Positions 62,000 through 64,000 of a stretch of 64,000 nucleotides of DNA are shown here, piece by piece. Position 1 is the first letter of the stretch, and every line of letters begins with the position of its first letter. The notes beneath the pieces are model-generated. The model worked only from the letters and a program-made list of their open reading frames with translations, did no database searches and had not been told where the DNA came from. Origin of the DNA: Flavobacterium sp. ACN6. GTDB lineage: Bacteria; Bacteroidota; Bacteroidia; Flavobacteriales; Flavobacteriaceae. The stretch spans positions 248,001 to 312,000 of the forward strand of contig NZ_MRCQ01000004.1 in the NCBI RefSeq assembly GCF_002304005.1, in the 5' to 3' direction. The position numbers and the translations under genes are program-made.

Positions 62000-62706
62000 A
62001 AATTCAACTTTGTAAAGTTCCAGTTTAAAGTATTAAAAATTATAAGTTCGTTTTTTAGAGCTGGTAATTCTAAAATCAATTTTAAGGTTTCATGCGCCAT
62101 CATGTTCCCAATAATTCCCGGCAGAGTTCCTAAAACGCCATTCAAATTACAATTGGGAACATCTTTAGGATCTGGCATTTCTGGAAATAAATCACGCAGG
62201 TTTTTACTTCCCTTATGATTAAAAACAGCAATCTGCCCTTCAAATTTTAGAATGCTTCCATAAACTAAAGTTTTGTTTAATCGAACGCAAGTATCATTTA
62301 CCAGATAACGTGTCGTAAAATTATCTGAACCATCAACAATTATATCATATTGCGCTATAATTTCTGATGCATTTTCTACAGTTAATTTTTCTTGAATTGC
62401 CACAGCTTCAATTAACGGATTTAGTTTTGAAACGACTTCTTGAGCGACAATTGCCTTATATTTTCCAATTTCATTTTCGGTATATAAAATTTGTCGGTGC
62501 AGGTTATGAATTTCAATTATATCAAAATCCATAATTCCGATAAAACCAACTCCTGCCGTTGCAATATATTGTAAAATCGGACAGCCTAAACCGCCCGCTC
62601 CAATTACTAAAACGCGTGCTTTTTTTAGTTTTTCCTGCCCTTCATCACCAATTTCAGGAAGAATAGTTTGTCTGTTGTAACGGAGAAATTCTTGTATAAT
62701 GCTCAT
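61996..62706 (-). CDS. thiF: ThiF/MoeB-family adenylyltransferase (E1-like), likely ThiF
   Basis: This 236-residue protein has a nucleotide-binding VIGAGGLGCPIL (about 34-45), IMDFDIIEIHNLHRQILY and the DGSDNFTTRYLVND motif. It adenylates the C-terminal glycine of a sulfur-carrier protein. ThiF is preferred over MoeB because thiH lies just upstream. The four zinc-ligand cysteines (two CxxC pairs) found in many members are missing here. The C-terminus NWNFTKLNF is short. It is co-oriented with thiH, with a 102-nt repeat-bearing gap. Confidence 0.88.
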   Translation of the reverse strand: MSIIQEFLRYNRQTILPEIGDEGQEKLKKARVLVIGAGGLGCPILQYIATAGVGFIGIMDFDIIEIHNLHRQILYTENEIGKYKAIVAQEVVSKLNPLIEAVAIQEKLTVENASEIIAQYDIIVDGSDNFTTRYLVNDTCVRLNKTLVYGSILKFEGQIAVFNHKGSKNLRDLFPEMPDPKDVPNCNLNGVLGTLPGIIGNMMAHETLKLILELPALKNELIIFNTLNWNFTKLNF

Positions 62707-62711
62707 TTTAT

Positions 62712-62800
62712 ATAAGTCTAAAGTTTGAAAGTCAAAAGTTTGAAAGTCAAAAGCGCAATAGTAAAGCCAAACTATAAAGTAAAGTTTTGGACTTTATGAC
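62712..62800. repeat. AAGTTTGAAAGTCAAA direct-repeat spacer
   Basis: The word AAGTTTGAAAGTCAAA occurs twice in tandem, and related GACTTT/AAAGTC words follow in the opposite sense (GGACTTTATGACTTTCGACT). Together they can form hairpins. The block lies between thiF and thiH. Confidence 0.5.
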
Positions 62801-62808
62801 TTTCGACT

Positions 62809-63930
62809 TTACAACTTTGGACTAAATGTCCTGTCCCAATCTTTCCAAACAGGTTCATAACCTTTGTTTTTTATGATTTTTGAAATTTCATCTGCGGAGC
62901 GTTCATCGCTGATTTCAAATTGTTCTAAAGACTGCGGATCAACTACATAACCGCCTGGATTTGTTTTAGAACCCGCACTCATACTCGTAACGCCAATCGG
63001 AATTATATTGTTTCTGAATTTTTCGTTTTCACGGGTTGAAATTGAAATTTCTAAATCTTCATTCCATAATCGATAAGCGCAGATTAATTGCGTCAAATCT
63101 TTATCATCCATGATAAAGTTGGGTTCAATTATTCCCTCGGCAGGGCGGAGGCGGGGAAAAGAAACAGAATATTTGGTCTGCCAATATTTTTTTTGAAGAT
63201 AATCTAAATGCAAAGCGTTAAAAAAACTGTCAGTTCGCCAATCTTCCAAACCTAACAAAACGCCCAAACCTATTTTATGAATTCCTGCAGTTCCAATTCG
63301 GTCAGGAGTTTCTAATCTATAATCAAAGTTTGATTTCTTGCCTTTTGTGTGATATTTTTTGTAAACTTCCTGATGATACGTTTCCTGATAAACCAAAACG
63401 GAATAGACTCCAGCATCATGCAGTCGTTCGTAATCTTCTGTAGAAAGCGGCTGCACTTCAACAGAAATTATAGAAAACTCTTCTCGAATTAAAGCAATTG
63501 CATTTAGAAAATAGTTGATGTTAACTGTATAATTGGCTTCGCCAGTAACTAACAAAACATGATCAAACCCCTTATTCTTTAAGGCTTCAACTTCGAGCTT
63601 TATTTCCGCATCAGAAAGTGTTTTGCGTTTGATTTTATTATCTAAACTAAAGCCGCAATAAGTACAGATATTTTGGCATTCGTTGCTTAAATACAACGGT
63701 GCATACATTTGAATTGTTTTCCCGAAACGTTTTTTTGTTATTTCATGGCATTTCTGTGCCATATCTTCCAAATAATTTTGGGCGATAGGAGAGATCAAAA
63801 CCAAAAAATCATCGAGAGTAAGTTTGATTTTTGCCAAAGTTAATTCGACATCTTTTGATGTGGTTTGATATATTTTGAATTGAATGGAATCCCAATCGTA
63901 GTTTTCAAAAACCGATTTGAATGTGTTCAT
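62809..63930 (-). CDS. thiH: ThiH, 2-iminoacetate synthase (radical SAM)
   Basis: This 373-residue radical-SAM enzyme cleaves tyrosine to dehydroglycine (2-iminoacetate) for the thiazole half of thiamine. The iron-sulfur cysteines are 85, 89 and 92 in SNECQNICTYCGF. SVEVQPLSTEDYERL, the YQETYHQEVY motif and MSAGSKTNPGGY near the C-terminus are characteristic of ThiH. The start MNTFKSVFENYDWD fits relatives. It probably belongs to a thiamine operon continuing to the right of the window (the gene runs leftward). No TPP riboswitch is seen between 63931 and 64000. Confidence 0.95.
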   Translation of the reverse strand: MNTFKSVFENYDWDSIQFKIYQTTSKDVELTLAKIKLTLDDFLVLISPIAQNYLEDMAQKCHEITKKRFGKTIQMYAPLYLSNECQNICTYCGFSLDNKIKRKTLSDAEIKLEVEALKNKGFDHVLLVTGEANYTVNINYFLNAIALIREEFSIISVEVQPLSTEDYERLHDAGVYSVLVYQETYHQEVYKKYHTKGKKSNFDYRLETPDRIGTAGIHKIGLGVLLGLEDWRTDSFFNALHLDYLQKKYWQTKYSVSFPRLRPAEGIIEPNFIMDDKDLTQLICAYRLWNEDLEISISTRENEKFRNNIIPIGVTSMSAGSKTNPGGYVVDPQSLEQFEISDERSADEISKIIKNKGYEPVWKDWDRTFSPKL

Positions 63931-64000
63931 AGTTTTTATTTGTTTCCCGCAGATTTTGCAGATTCCGCAGATTAAATTTTATTAGCAACACGATGAATAT

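Noticed and set aside
1..64000. CRISPR arrays, tRNA or rRNA genes, insertion sequences, phage genes
   Set aside because: No regularly spaced repeats of CRISPR type, no cloverleaf-like sequence recognised, and no transposase, integrase or phage structural genes in any frame.

Overview
The window looks like a chromosomal segment of a Flavobacterium (Bacteroidota), close to the F. johnsoniae type. The reasons are the gliding and type IX secretion genes porU and gldJ, paired SusC/SusD transporters, promoters with the Bacteroidota -7 box TAnnTTTG, AT-rich intergenic DNA, weak Shine-Dalgarno sequences, and repeated intergenic hairpins typical of the genus. No rRNA, tRNA, CRISPR array, intact insertion sequence or prophage was recognised. 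The species call is an inference.

Layout. 1-6.5 kb: porU (cut by the left edge) diverges from gldJ, and murF follows. 6.5-32.7 kb: a large polysaccharide utilization locus. A membrane-anchored LuxR-type regulator diverges from two consecutive SusC-SusD-lipoprotein modules. These are followed by four GH30 enzymes, a GH16 enzyme, an exo/endonuclease/phosphatase-fold protein and a GH3 beta-glucosidase. The enzyme set points to mixed beta-1,3/beta-1,6-glucan (laminarin, pustulan or fungal wall glucan). Both susC genes carry the same two-repeat upstream element at the same distance from the start codon. 32.9-36.7 kb: a DUF3857/transglutaminase protein, a small unknown, a Nudix-derived regulator and a YjbR protein. 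36.8-39.4 kb: an alkylation-repair group (AlkB-like dioxygenase, Ada metal-binding domain, 2OG-Fe(II) oxygenase, AraC-MGMT fusion). 39.6-44.6 kb: an SMR transporter, small exported or unknown proteins, a structured intergenic element, ahcY and a phosphopantetheinyl transferase. 44.7-46.1 kb: a truncated hemoglobin operon with an FNR-like operator, and a Crp/Fnr gene. 46.2-50.1 kb: an archaeal-type GGGP synthase, pnuC, an NMN-kinase/DUF4301 fusion and arfB.

50.2-52.5 kb: a TPP riboswitch in front of a TonB-dependent receptor, probably for thiamine uptake; ThiF-like and ThiH genes lie at the right end. 52.6-54.1 kb: a Rieske-like lipoprotein, greA and a HIT protein. 54.2-57.7 kb: a very AT-rich accessory island with a caspase-like protein, secreted or lipoprotein unknowns and several decaying gene fragments. 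57.8-64 kb: a histidine kinase, a flavin reductase-like protein, a DUF3127 protein with an SSB-like tail, aat, a MOSC protein, thiF and thiH.

The least conventional parts are the caspase-like island, the duplicated operator in the glucan locus, the kinase-DUF4301 fusion, the structured element near 42.1 kb and the FNR-box promoter. No wholly new system can be proven from sequence alone; the caspase-like island is the best candidate.
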